In this document: one piece after another, positions 1 to 8,743 of the stretch
Numbering within the stretch: position 1 is the first letter of the stretch
Layout: each line of letters begins with the position of its first letter
Notes under the pieces: generated by a model
What the model saw: the letters and a program-made list of their open reading frames with translations, nothing else
What the model was told of the DNA's origin: nothing
The model's database searches: none
Translations under genes and position numbers: made by a program
From: Sphingobacterium sp. ML3W
Lineage (GTDB): Bacteria > Bacteroidota > Bacteroidia > Sphingobacteriales > Sphingobacteriaceae
Direction: 5' to 3'
Assembly: GCF_029542085.1 (NCBI RefSeq)
Contig: NZ_CP107036.1
Coordinates: forward strand, 4,278,001-4,342,000
DNA length: 64,000 nt

Positions 1-745
1 ATCAACAATGGTTTACCAGTTTGAACTTGTTTTTCCAAGATAGGCAACAACTCTTTCATGTTGCTAATTTTCTTGTCGTAGATCAAAATGTAAGGGTTAT
101 CTAATTCCGCTTCCATTTTATCAGAGTTCGTAACAAAGTATGGAGATAAATATCCACGGTCAAATTGCATACCTTCTACAGTTTTTACTTCTGTTTCAGT
201 ACCTTTTGCTTCTTCAACAGTGATAACACCATCGTTACCAACTTTTTCCATTGCCTGTGCAATCAAAGAACCGATGATCTCGTCGTTATTCGCAGAGATC
301 GCCGCTACTTGTTTAATTTTGTTGTTGTCTTGACCAACTACTTGAGATTGAGATTTCAAGTTAGCAACAACAGCTGCCACAGCTTTGTCAATACCACGTT
401 TTAAATCCATTGGATTAGCACCTGCAGCTACAGATTTGATACCTGGAGCAACGATTGCTTGTGCCAATACAGTAGCCGTAGTTGTACCATCACCCGCTTG
501 ATCAGCAGTTTTAGAAGCAACTTCTTTTACCATTTGAGCACCCATATTTTCCAAAGCATCTTTCAATTCGATTTCTTTCGCAACTGAAACACCATCTTTA
601 GTAATTACTGGTGCACCGAATTTCTTCTCAATAATTACGTTACGTCCTTTTGGACCCAATGTTACTTTAACAGCATTAGCTAAAGTGTCTACACCTTTTT
701 TAAGGGCCTCACGAGCCTCAACGTTATATTTTACTTGTTTTGCCA
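1..745 (-). CDS. groEL: 60 kDa chaperonin GroEL, N-terminal part (cut by window edge)
   Basis: ATP-dependent cytoplasmic folding chaperonin; forms the double ring capped by GroES. Only the first 248 codons are present; the reading frame is open to base 1, so the gene continues outside the window. The protein starts MAKQVKYN and carries the family nucleotide-binding motif GDGTT at residues 86-90 and the early LGPKGRNV segment around residue 30. It follows groES by 116 bp on the same strand, the usual groESL order. Identification is certain; only the C-terminal part is unseen. Confidence 0.98.
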
Positions 746-861
746 TTTTTTTAGTATTGAGTATTGAGATATTAGTAGTGAGACTCTAGTATTACAAGTC
801 TGCAGCTACGAACTGCCTCAATTTTTTAAATTTTAACTTTGTAATTTAGACTTTTAATCCC

Positions 862-1137
862 TTAGATAACAGCGTAAATATCAGACTCACGCATAATTAA
901 GTACTCTTTTCCTTCGTAAGTAATTTCAGTACCTGCATATTTACCATATAATACTTTGTCACCTACTTTTACAGTTAACGGCTCGTCAACTTTACCAGTA
1001 CCTACAGCAACTACTGTACCTTGAGATGGTTTTTCTTTTGCTGTATCGGGAATGTATAACCCTGAAGCTGTTTTTTCTTCTGCTGGAGCAGCTTCTACTA
1101 CTACTCTATCTCCGATAGGTTGGATACTTAATGCCAT
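862..1137 (-). CDS. groES: 10 kDa co-chaperonin GroES
   Basis: Heptameric lid of the GroEL chamber. The 91-residue product has the family length, the mobile loop around residues 20-35 (EKTASGLYIPDTAKE) and the GTVVAVG segment that follows it. It is the first gene of the groES-groEL pair. I found neither a CIRCE inverted repeat nor a clear TAnnTTTG element in the roughly 300 bp upstream, so heat-shock control is not visible from sequence. Confidence 0.98.
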   Translation of the reverse strand: MALSIQPIGDRVVVEAAPAEEKTASGLYIPDTAKEKPSQGTVVAVGTGKVDEPLTVKVGDKVLYGKYAGTEITYEGKEYLIMRESDIYAVI

Positions 1138-1385
1138 AATTAATTTACTTTTTATCTGTTATTGAATTTATTTTTATGTTATAATCGTTATAGATACATC
1201 ATCTTTTATGCCAATTGTAAATAAGAGGATGTATAAGACAATTTTTCACCGAAAACTTAACATGTTCACAAATAAAAGCACATTTTGCTGTCACACTGTC
1301 ACTGTTTGTCTGACAACCTTACAAATACTTGTTTGCCATTCCGATCATACTTCAATAGACAGACTGACAAACCGCGTATAACAAA
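1138..1385. other. Intergenic region upstream of groES
   Basis: About 250 bp of AT-rich sequence between the groES start and the terminator of the secG operon. It must hold the groESL promoter. I see no CIRCE element, no convincing TAnnTTTG word on the minus strand and no small reading frame worth calling. Confidence 0.5.
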
Positions 1386-1420
1386 AAAAGGCCTCGTCTA
1401 AATTGTAGACGAGGCCTTTT
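1386..1420 (-). terminator. Rho-independent terminator of the miaB-secG operon
   Basis: A perfect 15-bp stem (1386-1400 with 1406-1420) and a 5-nt loop, with A-run and T-run flanks on either side, so it can work in both directions. It lies 19 bp beyond the secG stop codon. Confidence 0.85.
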
Positions 1421-1438
1421 AAATTTCTTTGTTTGCAA

Positions 1439-1834
1439 CTATTTCTTAGCTTCTTCAGTTGGCTTAGCTGCTGGCGTTGTCGCCGGAGTTTTTTGTTCTG
1501 ATTGCGCTGGAGCACCTGCAGGTTTCTGTGCTGGCGTACCCAAGTTCAAAGGTCCTGGTTGTTGTGCTGGGGCTTCAATTTGACCACCCAAACCACCTTT
1601 AGATGTACTTGGTGATGATCCCATAATGTTAACACCCAAACTAAAAATCATAATAGCAATAACCATGATCCATGTACCTTTTTCCAAAAAGTCACCTGTA
1701 CGTTTTACACCCATTAGGTTTGTTCCTCCGGAAAAACCAGATGATAAACCACCACCTTTTGGATTTTGGATTAAAACCAAAAATGCTAAAATAATACTAG
1801 CTAATATGATAAGACCAATTAATAATCCTTGCAT
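1439..1834 (-). CDS. secG: Preprotein translocase subunit SecG
   Basis: Small accessory subunit of the SecYEG channel in the inner membrane. Two membrane helices lie near residues 3-22 and 52-72, separated by the family segment LIQNPKGGGLSSGFSGG. The C-terminal 50 residues are a Pro/Ala/Gln/Lys-rich tail, common in Bacteroidota SecG and making the protein longer (131 aa) than the E. coli form. It is the last gene of the operon with the TPR gene (12-bp gap) and is followed by a strong hairpin. Confidence 0.93.
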   Translation of the reverse strand: MQGLLIGLIILASIILAFLVLIQNPKGGGLSSGFSGGTNLMGVKRTGDFLEKGTWIMVIAIMIFSLGVNIMGSSPSTSKGGLGGQIEAPAQQPGPLNLGTPAQKPAGAPAQSEQKTPATTPAAKPTEEAKK

Positions 1835-1846
1835 CTCTTTATGTAA

Positions 1847-2932
1847 TTAATTTAATTTCTTTTCTAATTCTGTTATGCGTGCCGCAAAGTAAGCATTTTT
1901 TTCTGGATATTTCAAAACTAATTTTTCGTAAACCTCTATTGCTTTAGGATATAAACCCTGTTCGGTATATATTTTTGCAAGGGTCTCTGTCACCAGTGAA
2001 TGCTGATCTTCTGAGCTTTTTCTCGCTTTATTCTCCAAATCCAACTTTTCAGCCTGCAATGGCTGGATAATAGGCTCTTCGCGGATAAATTTCTCGATCA
2101 CCTCATCCGTTTTGCGCGGAATCTGGAAAGAGATTGTTGTTTTCACTTCATCACTGAGTTTTGCCTCTGGTGATTGCAAATGGAAAATGTTTTCCCGAAT
2201 TTGTTGATCCAATAGCTGGCTATCCAATTTTTCATGGATCTTCGCAATATCATCATTTGATGGTGTCATTGGGCCCAACGGTGAATTTACATAAGGTTGG
2301 TATGTTTCAGCATACTCAAGTCGCGTTTTATGCAACCACCATAAAAAGCTATAGGGCATTGTATCATCATCATAAACTGTGACACGCTCCTGTGTATCCT
2401 CCGATGGCTGAACAGAAATTTCAGAATGAGCTGGCTCAACAGTTTCAGTTGACTCAACAATCGTGGTCTGTTGTTTTGCATCACGCGAACGAAAATAATC
2501 CTGCGCTACACCTGCTTGAATCAAACGGTCCAATTCATCTGTCTTCTCCACCTCTTCACCATCAGTTTCCTCCTGCTCAACTTCAATATCTACCGCTACC
2601 GCTTCCTCAACAATAATACCCTCCGACAAGCCATCCTCAATTTCATCATCAAGAACGATGTCTTCCAATTGGATTTCTTTCACTGCCACCCCTGGTCTGC
2701 TATGCATAAATTCGTATAACCAATTTGGAGACGAAGCATACAACAATGCAGACGATAGATTCTGAACAGGTTTGCTCTCACCAAAAACTTTACGTTCATA
2801 TATAAATCGCAAACTTTGCGCATAAGGATATTTTTCAATCAAAGCCAAAATTACATCTTCATCAATAGACTCCGGATGATTGATTGCTCGAAAGAAAAGC
2901 TCGTTATTCGATAGTGGCATAGTAATATTCAT
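1847..2932 (-). CDS. Tetratricopeptide-repeat protein, function unknown
   Basis: A 361-residue protein with no signal peptide. The N-terminus (FRAINHPESIDEDVILALIEKYP) is helical. The middle (about residues 95-190) is very acidic, rich in Glu/Asp/Val and probably disordered. The C-terminus (about 315-350) holds a TPR-like helix pair (LAKIYTEQGLYPKAIEVYEKL). It is tightly packed between lptE and secG (12 bp on each side), so it is cotranscribed with envelope genes. That context hints at an envelope-related role, but no enzymatic function can be assigned. Confidence 0.85.
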   Translation of the reverse strand: MNITMPLSNNELFFRAINHPESIDEDVILALIEKYPYAQSLRFIYERKVFGESKPVQNLSSALLYASSPNWLYEFMHSRPGVAVKEIQLEDIVLDDEIEDGLSEGIIVEEAVAVDIEVEQEETDGEEVEKTDELDRLIQAGVAQDYFRSRDAKQQTTIVESTETVEPAHSEISVQPSEDTQERVTVYDDDTMPYSFLWWLHKTRLEYAETYQPYVNSPLGPMTPSNDDIAKIHEKLDSQLLDQQIRENIFHLQSPEAKLSDEVKTTISFQIPRKTDEVIEKFIREEPIIQPLQAEKLDLENKARKSSEDQHSLVTETLAKIYTEQGLYPKAIEVYEKLVLKYPEKNAYFAARITELEKKLN

Positions 2933-2944
2933 CTTGGAGCAGGA

Positions 2945-3466
2945 TTACCAGTTAGCAAATGCCTTATTATAAATATCCTCTGTCAACATTTGGATAATTT
3001 CCTTACCCAGGGTCTCCTCCTGTGCACTCTGAAGATTTCCTGCGAACTCTTTGAAACGCGTAAAGGGTTGCTCAAAATCGTCTTTAGGGTTTATCTTATT
3101 ATGATAGGAAACTTTAATTGTAATGGTCATTCTATTCATCGCAGCACGGTCCGTTCCCGCTTCAACGGCGGCTGGACTGATCGTATAGTCTGTAATGAAC
3201 CCCTCAAATGTAGCATCACCATCTTGGTTGACCTGACTTAATCGGGATTGGTTTCGAATACGTTCCTTTAGTGCCTCTGTAAAATTCTGGCTTAAAGTCG
3301 GATAAACCAAAGGTGCGATATTTTCGAAATATTGAATATTGACGGTCTTCATCCCTTCTGGAATGGATCCTCCTGTAAATCCATATTTCACACCACAACT
3401 ATTCATGATGAATAGAAAAGCGGTTGTGAGAAAGCTGTATAAAATTCTTCTTGACAACATGTGCAA
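2945..3466 (-). CDS. lptE: LptE family LPS-assembly lipoprotein
   Basis: Outer-membrane lipoprotein expected to plug LptD and help insert lipopolysaccharide. The N-terminus is a lipoprotein signal with the box MNSC near residues 21-24, followed by GVKYGFTGGSIPEGMKTV, a segment typical of the Bacteroidota LptE family. Length (173 aa) fits the family. A start two codons further in (MLSRR) is equally possible. The gene is 4 bp downstream of the sigma-54 activator in one operon. Confidence 0.85.
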   Translation of the reverse strand: MHMLSRRILYSFLTTAFLFIMNSCGVKYGFTGGSIPEGMKTVNIQYFENIAPLVYPTLSQNFTEALKERIRNQSRLSQVNQDGDATFEGFITDYTISPAAVEAGTDRAAMNRMTITIKVSYHNKINPKDDFEQPFTRFKEFAGNLQSAQEETLGKEIIQMLTEDIYNKAFANW

Positions 3467-3470
3467 AACC

Positions 3471-4748
3471 CTAGTCTAAATTTAAGTCTTTAATTTTCCG
3501 ATACAAAGTTCTTTCGGAAATTCCCAATTCTTGTGCAGCAGCTTTCCGTTTACCGCGATGTTTTTTCAAGGCTTTTTTGATAAGATCCGATTCCTTGTCT
3601 ACCAAAGACAAAGACTCTTCTACCTCCTGTGCATCTTGCAGATAATCGTCCTGCGCAACAGGATTCTTCAATACATTTGCTGTATTATTATTCGGCGAAT
3701 GTATCGTCAAGGTTGGCGCGATACCGTATCCTTCGGTATCAGATTTTATCTGTGGTTCAATTTCCTGATAGAGCTGATTGATATAAGGAGAATTTTGATC
3801 GAATGTAGAAGAATCCACACCTTTCTGGATCAGCTCGACTACGAGCTTTTTCAGATCGACCATATCTTTCTTCATATCGAACAGAACCTTATACAAGAGG
3901 TCTCTTTCAGAGAAATCTTCCTTTGCGTTATTATTGGATGAAACTATGGCCGGTAGACTCGTACGTGACTCATTTGGCAAATAGTTTTGCAGTGTATGCG
4001 CGTCAACAACACGTTCTTTCTCTAAAACAGCAATTTGTTCGGCAACATTTTTCAATTGACGCACATTCCCTGGCCAGTTATAGTTACGCAGCATATTTTG
4101 TGCATCTTCAGTCAGCTGCACACCAGGGGAGCGATACTTTTCCGAAAAATCGACAATAAACTTGCGAAACAATAAATTGATGTCTTCGGGACGTTCTCTG
4201 AGTGAAGGCACACGCAGAGGAACTGTATTTAGGCGGTAATAGAGATCCTCCCTAAATTTACCTTTTTGAACAGCTTCAAACATATTGACGTTTGTCGCAG
4301 CAACCACACGCACATTGGTTTTTTGAACCTTCGATGATCCCACACGAATATACTCCCCAGATTCCAAAACACGTAGTAATCGAGCTTGTGTACCTAAAGG
4401 TAACTCCCCGACCTCGTCCAGGAAAATTGTTCCACCATCAACCACTTCAAAATAACCCTTACGTGCTTCATGCGCACCGGTAAAGGAACCTTTCTCATGG
4501 CCAAATAATTCGGAGTCTATTGTTCCCTCTGGTATTGCTCCACAGTTGACCGCTATAAATGGGCCATGCTTACGGGAACTCAATTGATGGATAATATGCG
4601 AAAAAACTTCTTTACCACTACCGCTTTCACCTTGTATTAATACAGAAATATCAGTTGGAGCCACCTGCCGGGCAATATCTATCGCCCGATTTAACAACGG
4701 TGAATTACCGATGATTCCAAACCTATTTTTTATATCTTGGTTATCCAT
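3471..4748 (-). CDS. Sigma-54-dependent transcriptional activator without a receiver domain
   Basis: An AAA+ enhancer-binding protein that would remodel RpoN holoenzyme. The AAA+ module begins almost at residue 10 (Walker A GESGSGKE) and includes the sigma-54 contact loop as GSFTGA, the Walker B region (GTIFLDEVGELP) and the arginine-containing REDLYYRLN segment. A Fis-type helix-turn-helix closes the protein (about residues 385-425, RKAAAQELGISERTLYRKI). There is no N-terminal sensory domain, so activity is presumably set by expression level or a partner. About 100 low-complexity residues separate the AAA+ and DNA-binding modules. It sits 37 bp after miaB and 4 bp before lptE. Confidence 0.92.
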   Translation of the reverse strand: MDNQDIKNRFGIIGNSPLLNRAIDIARQVAPTDISVLIQGESGSGKEVFSHIIHQLSSRKHGPFIAVNCGAIPEGTIDSELFGHEKGSFTGAHEARKGYFEVVDGGTIFLDEVGELPLGTQARLLRVLESGEYIRVGSSKVQKTNVRVVAATNVNMFEAVQKGKFREDLYYRLNTVPLRVPSLRERPEDINLLFRKFIVDFSEKYRSPGVQLTEDAQNMLRNYNWPGNVRQLKNVAEQIAVLEKERVVDAHTLQNYLPNESRTSLPAIVSSNNNAKEDFSERDLLYKVLFDMKKDMVDLKKLVVELIQKGVDSSTFDQNSPYINQLYQEIEPQIKSDTEGYGIAPTLTIHSPNNNTANVLKNPVAQDDYLQDAQEVEESLSLVDKESDLIKKALKKHRGKRKAAAQELGISERTLYRKIKDLNLD

Positions 4749-4785
4749 AAATTTCCAATTGGAAATAAATTTATATTAAGTTTTC

Positions 4786-6222
4786 TTAATCAACAATTTT
4801 ACCGAGCAAGGTTGCTGATGTACATGATTCCACAAGCACATTGACATAATCCCCTTGTTTGTAGCGAGGGTCTATAGGAAACACAACCAAGGCATTCTGA
4901 TCATTACGACCACAAAAATCAAACTCAGATCTTTTTGAAAAACCTTCTATCAGAACTTTACAAACTTTTCCAATAAAATGCTGGTAACGATATAAGCTAT
5001 GGTCACGTTGTTTGTTGATTACTTCCGTCAAACGACGTTTTTTGACATCCTCTGGAATATCATCTTCATAACGCTTCGCAGCTAATGTGCCTGGTCTTTC
5101 AGAATAAGCAAACATATATGCAAAGTCATACTTCACATAATCCATCATCGATAACGTTTCCTGATGTTCTGCTTCCGTTTCTGTACAGAATCCGGTAATA
5201 ACGTCAGTAGAAATCGCACAATCTGGAATAATTTTACGGATAGCATCTACACGTTCCATATACCACTCACGATCGTAAGTACGATTCATAAGTTCCAATA
5301 CCCTAGAATTCCCAGATTGCACTGGCAAATGGATATAGTTACAAACATTTTCATGTGATGCGATTGCATATAAAACTTCATCCGTGATATCTTTTGGATG
5401 GGAAGTCGAAAAACGAACCCGTAAAAGTGGGCTCACCTCTGCAACCATCGTCAATAATTTGGCAAACGTCACCGTCTCACCTGGAGTTTCTCCTTCAGCA
5501 ACTGGCGCTGTATGTTTATAGGAATCCACATTTTGACCCAATAAAGTCACTTCTTTATATCCAGCGTTGAATAAATCTTGTGCTTCTTTCACAATAGAAT
5601 GTGGATCGCGGCTACGCTCACGTCCCCTGGTAAAAGGAACCACACAGAACGAACACATGTTATCGCAACCACGCATGATCGAAATAAAGGCCGTTACACC
5701 ATTTGAATTTAATCGAACCGGATTAATATCAGCATAAGTCTCCTCACGTGAAAGCAATACATTCACTGCTTTTGCTCCGTCATCTACCTTTTCAATTAAG
5801 TTAGGAAGATCACGATACGCATCAGGACCTACTACAACATCAACTAATTTTTCTTCCTCTAGAAACTTCGATTTTAAACGTTCAGCCATACAGCCTAATA
5901 CGCCGACGATCATTCCAGGATTTCTGGTCTTAGCCGCCTCAAATTCTTTCAGTCGATTACGAACACGTTGCTCTGCATTCTCACGGATTGAACAGGTATT
6001 AATAAAGACAACATCAGCTTCCTGATAATTCTTTGTCGTTTCAAAACCCTTATCCAACAAAATAGAAGCAACGATCTCACTATCCGAGAAGTTCATTTGG
6101 CAGCCGTAACTTTCAATATACAGTTTACGTCCATTACTGATCTTTGGATCTTGTTCCAATAACAATGCCTCACCCTGACGAGATTCGTCGTGTTCCTTAG
6201 TTGTATGTGTTAAATCTAGCAT
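4786..6222 (-). CDS. miaB: tRNA-2-methylthio-N6-dimethylallyladenosine synthase MiaB
   Basis: Radical-SAM methylthiotransferase that converts i6A37 to ms2i6A37 in tRNA. The N-terminal MTTase domain has cluster cysteines at about residues 41, 77 and 111 (SYGCQMN, NTCSIREN, LGCMAERL). The radical-SAM motif CDNMCSFC lies at 186-193, and a TRAM domain forms the last 65 or so residues. The 478-aa length includes a roughly 30-residue N-terminal tail. It heads the leftward operon toward secG; a TAACTTTG -7 word lies 20 bp upstream of the start. Confidence 0.96.
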   Translation of the reverse strand: MLDLTHTTKEHDESRQGEALLLEQDPKISNGRKLYIESYGCQMNFSDSEIVASILLDKGFETTKNYQEADVVFINTCSIRENAEQRVRNRLKEFEAAKTRNPGMIVGVLGCMAERLKSKFLEEEKLVDVVVGPDAYRDLPNLIEKVDDGAKAVNVLLSREETYADINPVRLNSNGVTAFISIMRGCDNMCSFCVVPFTRGRERSRDPHSIVKEAQDLFNAGYKEVTLLGQNVDSYKHTAPVAEGETPGETVTFAKLLTMVAEVSPLLRVRFSTSHPKDITDEVLYAIASHENVCNYIHLPVQSGNSRVLELMNRTYDREWYMERVDAIRKIIPDCAISTDVITGFCTETEAEHQETLSMMDYVKYDFAYMFAYSERPGTLAAKRYEDDIPEDVKKRRLTEVINKQRDHSLYRYQHFIGKVCKVLIEGFSKRSEFDFCGRNDQNALVVFPIDPRYKQGDYVNVLVESCTSATLLGKIVD

Positions 6223-6242
6223 AGCTCAATTTTCAAAGACTA

Positions 6243-6250
6243 CAAAGTTA
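6243..6250 (-). promoter_or_regulatory. Candidate -7 element of the miaB operon
   Basis: Minus strand reads TAACTTTG, matching the Bacteroidota TAnnTTTG consensus, and predicts a leader of about 14 nt before the miaB ATG. No good -33 TTTG was found, so confidence is moderate. Confidence 0.45.
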
Positions 6251-6361
6251 GAAATTAAAATCCATATAATGACAGTTTGTCAGCCAGAAATATGGTTTAT
6301 ACTTTGTCAAATTTGTGAAGTAAATAATTTATATCATAGCGGGTCTGGCGGGATACTTCAC

Positions 6362-6386
6362 AAAAAAGACGCGGATAGATTCCGCG
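6362..6386 (-). terminator. Rho-independent terminator after the OmpA-family gene
   Basis: Minus strand: 6-bp GC stem (6370-6375 with 6381-6386), 5-nt loop, followed after two bases by a run of six T. It lies about 85 bp beyond the stop of the OmpA-family gene. Confidence 0.65.
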
Positions 6387-6472
6387 CCTTCTGTTATTTT
6401 GGAAATTCAACAAACTCTCTATTTAAAAGAGTCAAACATATCCGTCTCCAAAGGAGCGATTTGCTTAGATCG

Positions 6473-7162
6473 TTATTGACCAGCTTGTTGTTTTGCTTCT
6501 TTCTTCATTTGGTCACCAGCAACAATAACGATCTCCACACGACGGTTTTGCGCACGTCCAGATTCTGTATCATTACTTGCTATTGGCTCAGAGAAGTTTC
6601 TTCCTTCAGTTTTAATACGTGAAGAAGATAAACCTTTAGATACCGCAAAAGCACGTACCGAATTTGCACGATCCAAAGAAACTTTGTCATTTGCAGCTAA
6701 AGTTCCCACATTATCTGTGTGTCCAATAACTAAAATTTCTGTTCCTTGCTCTTTATTTAATGTTGCAACTAAATTTGCAATATTATCCTTTGCAGATGTT
6801 TTTAAATCAGATTTATTGAAATCAAACAAAATACCCGAATCAAATTTTACAACAATACCTTCTGCAGATTGAGTCACTTCAGCACCTTCTACGGTTTTAG
6901 AAATCTCAGCAGCTTGTTTATCCATTTTCTTACCGATCAATACACCCGCTGCACCACCAATGGCCGCACCTGCTAATGTACCAATAGCCGTATTACCAGC
7001 CTTACCACCAATTAATGCGCCTAAAGCACCACCCGCAACACCACCGATCACACCACCTTTAGTCGTATTATTTGTATTTTGGATTGTAGAACAACTTCCA
7101 AATAACATAGCTGAGGTTGCAACAGTCAAACCAAATACAGCTAATTTTCTATTCATTTTCAT
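6473..7162 (-). CDS. OmpA-family lipoprotein with glycine-zipper segment
   Basis: Envelope protein that anchors the outer membrane to peptidoglycan. The signal ends in a lipobox (FGSC, Cys24). Residues 38-80 form a glycine-zipper/2TM-type segment (GGVIGGVAGGALGALIGG). The C-terminal OmpA domain (about 105-217) carries the peptidoglycan-binding signature, from VIGHTDNVG to GRAQNRRVEI. It stands alone between miaB and a divergent-free upstream region and has its own terminator. Specific function beyond peptidoglycan attachment is unknown. Confidence 0.92.
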   Translation of the reverse strand: MKMNRKLAVFGLTVATSAMLFGSCSTIQNTNNTTKGGVIGGVAGGALGALIGGKAGNTAIGTLAGAAIGGAAGVLIGKKMDKQAAEISKTVEGAEVTQSAEGIVVKFDSGILFDFNKSDLKTSAKDNIANLVATLNKEQGTEILVIGHTDNVGTLAANDKVSLDRANSVRAFAVSKGLSSSRIKTEGRNFSEPIASNDTESGRAQNRRVEIVIVAGDQMKKEAKQQAGQ

Positions 7163-7363
7163 ATCTATCTAAGACTTTTAATATTCAAATTAAATTACTG
7201 TTCATGTTAAAATCAAACAAAGTGCCAAAAGCATCCTTTTTTAACTTTTTTGTTACCATACTCAAAAAAAAGCATCACAACGTTGATAAATGAAGACGAT
7301 AAGCTACAAATAATCTCGACGGTCAATGTTCACTAGAACTAACAGCATAAAACGAAAAATGTT

Positions 7364-8119
7364 TTATTTCTCTTGGGTCTTAACTTCAATATCAGGTAAT
7401 AATGATCCTTTTGGACGCCCTTTTGCTTCAAAATCCTCTAGAGACTGCCGTACATAATTCATCAAATCATATTGGCCCCAATGTTCAGCTAGATCAAATG
7501 AGGGACGATAACGTATCATGAACGCATCTAAATCCACGCTATCCAATTTCGTTAATTTCTGGACAGCTGCCCTTGAAAAGATACGGTCTACCTGTAATTC
7601 CTCTTTTTCTCGATCCATAAAGCGTCCAAAGCGTTTCGCATTTTTCGCCTCACGTCCAAAAAGATTATAAAGTGCGGTAGCAGGACTACCTAAATAGGTT
7701 CCAAATTTATTTTTCCCGCCATTATAGACCCCTTTCTTTGAATAATTTCCCATAGCATCATTCAGTTCGGCTTCCTTGGATTTTCGCTCAACAATGACTG
7801 TTTCAAGCTTAATCCCTTCCTGCATCTCAATATAGAATTCATTCAAGTTTGTCAAAACAGTCTTTACCGGTGAAAACCCAACTTTAGTGAAAGAAAGAGA
7901 ATCTCCCACAGATGCATCTATCGTGAACACCCCAAAAGAGTTTGTCAATGCTGATCTGCTCGTGCGCAAATTCAGGACCACCACATCGCCAATTCTATTG
8001 GCAGTTCCCCTTTGCATCACCATACCTGACACTTTCTGTATATGTTGGGCCTTTGCACCGAATGCCGTCAAAAGCAACATCAAGATGCCTAATAGCCCTC
8101 CTATGTGTATTCTTCTCAT
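7364..8119 (-). CDS. Secreted carboxypeptidase-regulatory-like domain protein
   Basis: A 251-residue exported protein. I chose the start at MRRIHIGGLLGI because it gives a standard signal peptide ending at AKAQ near residue 25; a start 13 codons earlier is open. Residues 27-105 look like the CarboxypepD_reg-like beta-sandwich (GMVMQRGTANRIGDVVVLNL, LTNSFGVFTIDASVGDSLSFT) found at the N-terminus of many Bacteroidota outer-membrane proteins. The remainder is helical and charged, with no beta-barrel. It is monocistronic. Function unknown. Confidence 0.8.
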   Translation of the reverse strand: MRRIHIGGLLGILMLLLTAFGAKAQHIQKVSGMVMQRGTANRIGDVVVLNLRTSRSALTNSFGVFTIDASVGDSLSFTKVGFSPVKTVLTNLNEFYIEMQEGIKLETVIVERKSKEAELNDAMGNYSKKGVYNGGKNKFGTYLGSPATALYNLFGREAKNAKRFGRFMDREKEELQVDRIFSRAAVQKLTKLDSVDLDAFMIRYRPSFDLAEHWGQYDLMNYVRQSLEDFEAKGRPKGSLLPDIEVKTQEK

Positions 8120-8340
8120 TGGAATATATTGTTTTATCACGCTAGTTTTCTCAGGCATTTATCTCGCCATTAGCGTTTTTTGAAAGCTATGATGTAATAT
8201 CAACGACTCGAAATCCAAACGACCTGATTCTCCGCTCTGCTCATTATAGCCTTTTGAATCCATCATGCTTTCAACCTATTTCGCTAAAAATAGTAATAGT
8301 TTGACAATTGTATTGTTAAAAAAGTTTAAATATTCTTTCT

Positions 8341-8739
8341 CTATTTATAGGGGTAGAAAACAAAATTGGCTCCTTCAGCAACAACGACAAACAAACACAT
8401 ATAATCCTTCGCAGATTTATAATTCTGAATAAAAGTAGCTTTACGATCCTCTTGAATGATATCCAATTCGACAAACTCTTCCAACGTAGAAGCATTGATT
8501 GTCCAATTAGTTTCCAGATCTACTCGATCTAAGATCACTTCACCCACGGAAACCTCATGTTGATGTGCTACAAAAATCGGATAGGAAGAATAGCCTTCCT
8601 CTATGATCTCCATCGAAACTTCACGGATCGACTCACTATAAAAATCAAGATCTACCTGCAAACTTTTCAAGGGACTCTGCCCAGTAGATTGCGCCTCCTC
8701 ATTTCTGGCTCCGCCCGAAAATAAATCCTCTACTTCCAT
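8341..8739 (-). CDS. Conserved hypothetical protein downstream of rlmD
   Basis: A 132-residue acidic cytoplasmic protein with no signal, membrane helix or recognised motif. It begins 4 bp after the rlmD stop on the same strand, so it is almost certainly cotranslated with it. Codon use and composition match the neighbours, supporting a real gene. I do not recognise the family, and the link to rRNA methylation is only positional. Confidence 0.75.
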   Translation of the reverse strand: MEVEDLFSGGARNEEAQSTGQSPLKSLQVDLDFYSESIREVSMEIIEEGYSSYPIFVAHQHEVSVGEVILDRVDLETNWTINASTLEEFVELDIIQEDRKATFIQNYKSAKDYMCLFVVVAEGANFVFYPYK

Positions 8740-8743
8740 AATA

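Noticed and set aside
1138..1385. A CIRCE heat-shock element before groES
   Set aside because: No TTAGCACTC-N9-GAGTGCTAA-like inverted repeat is present on either strand.
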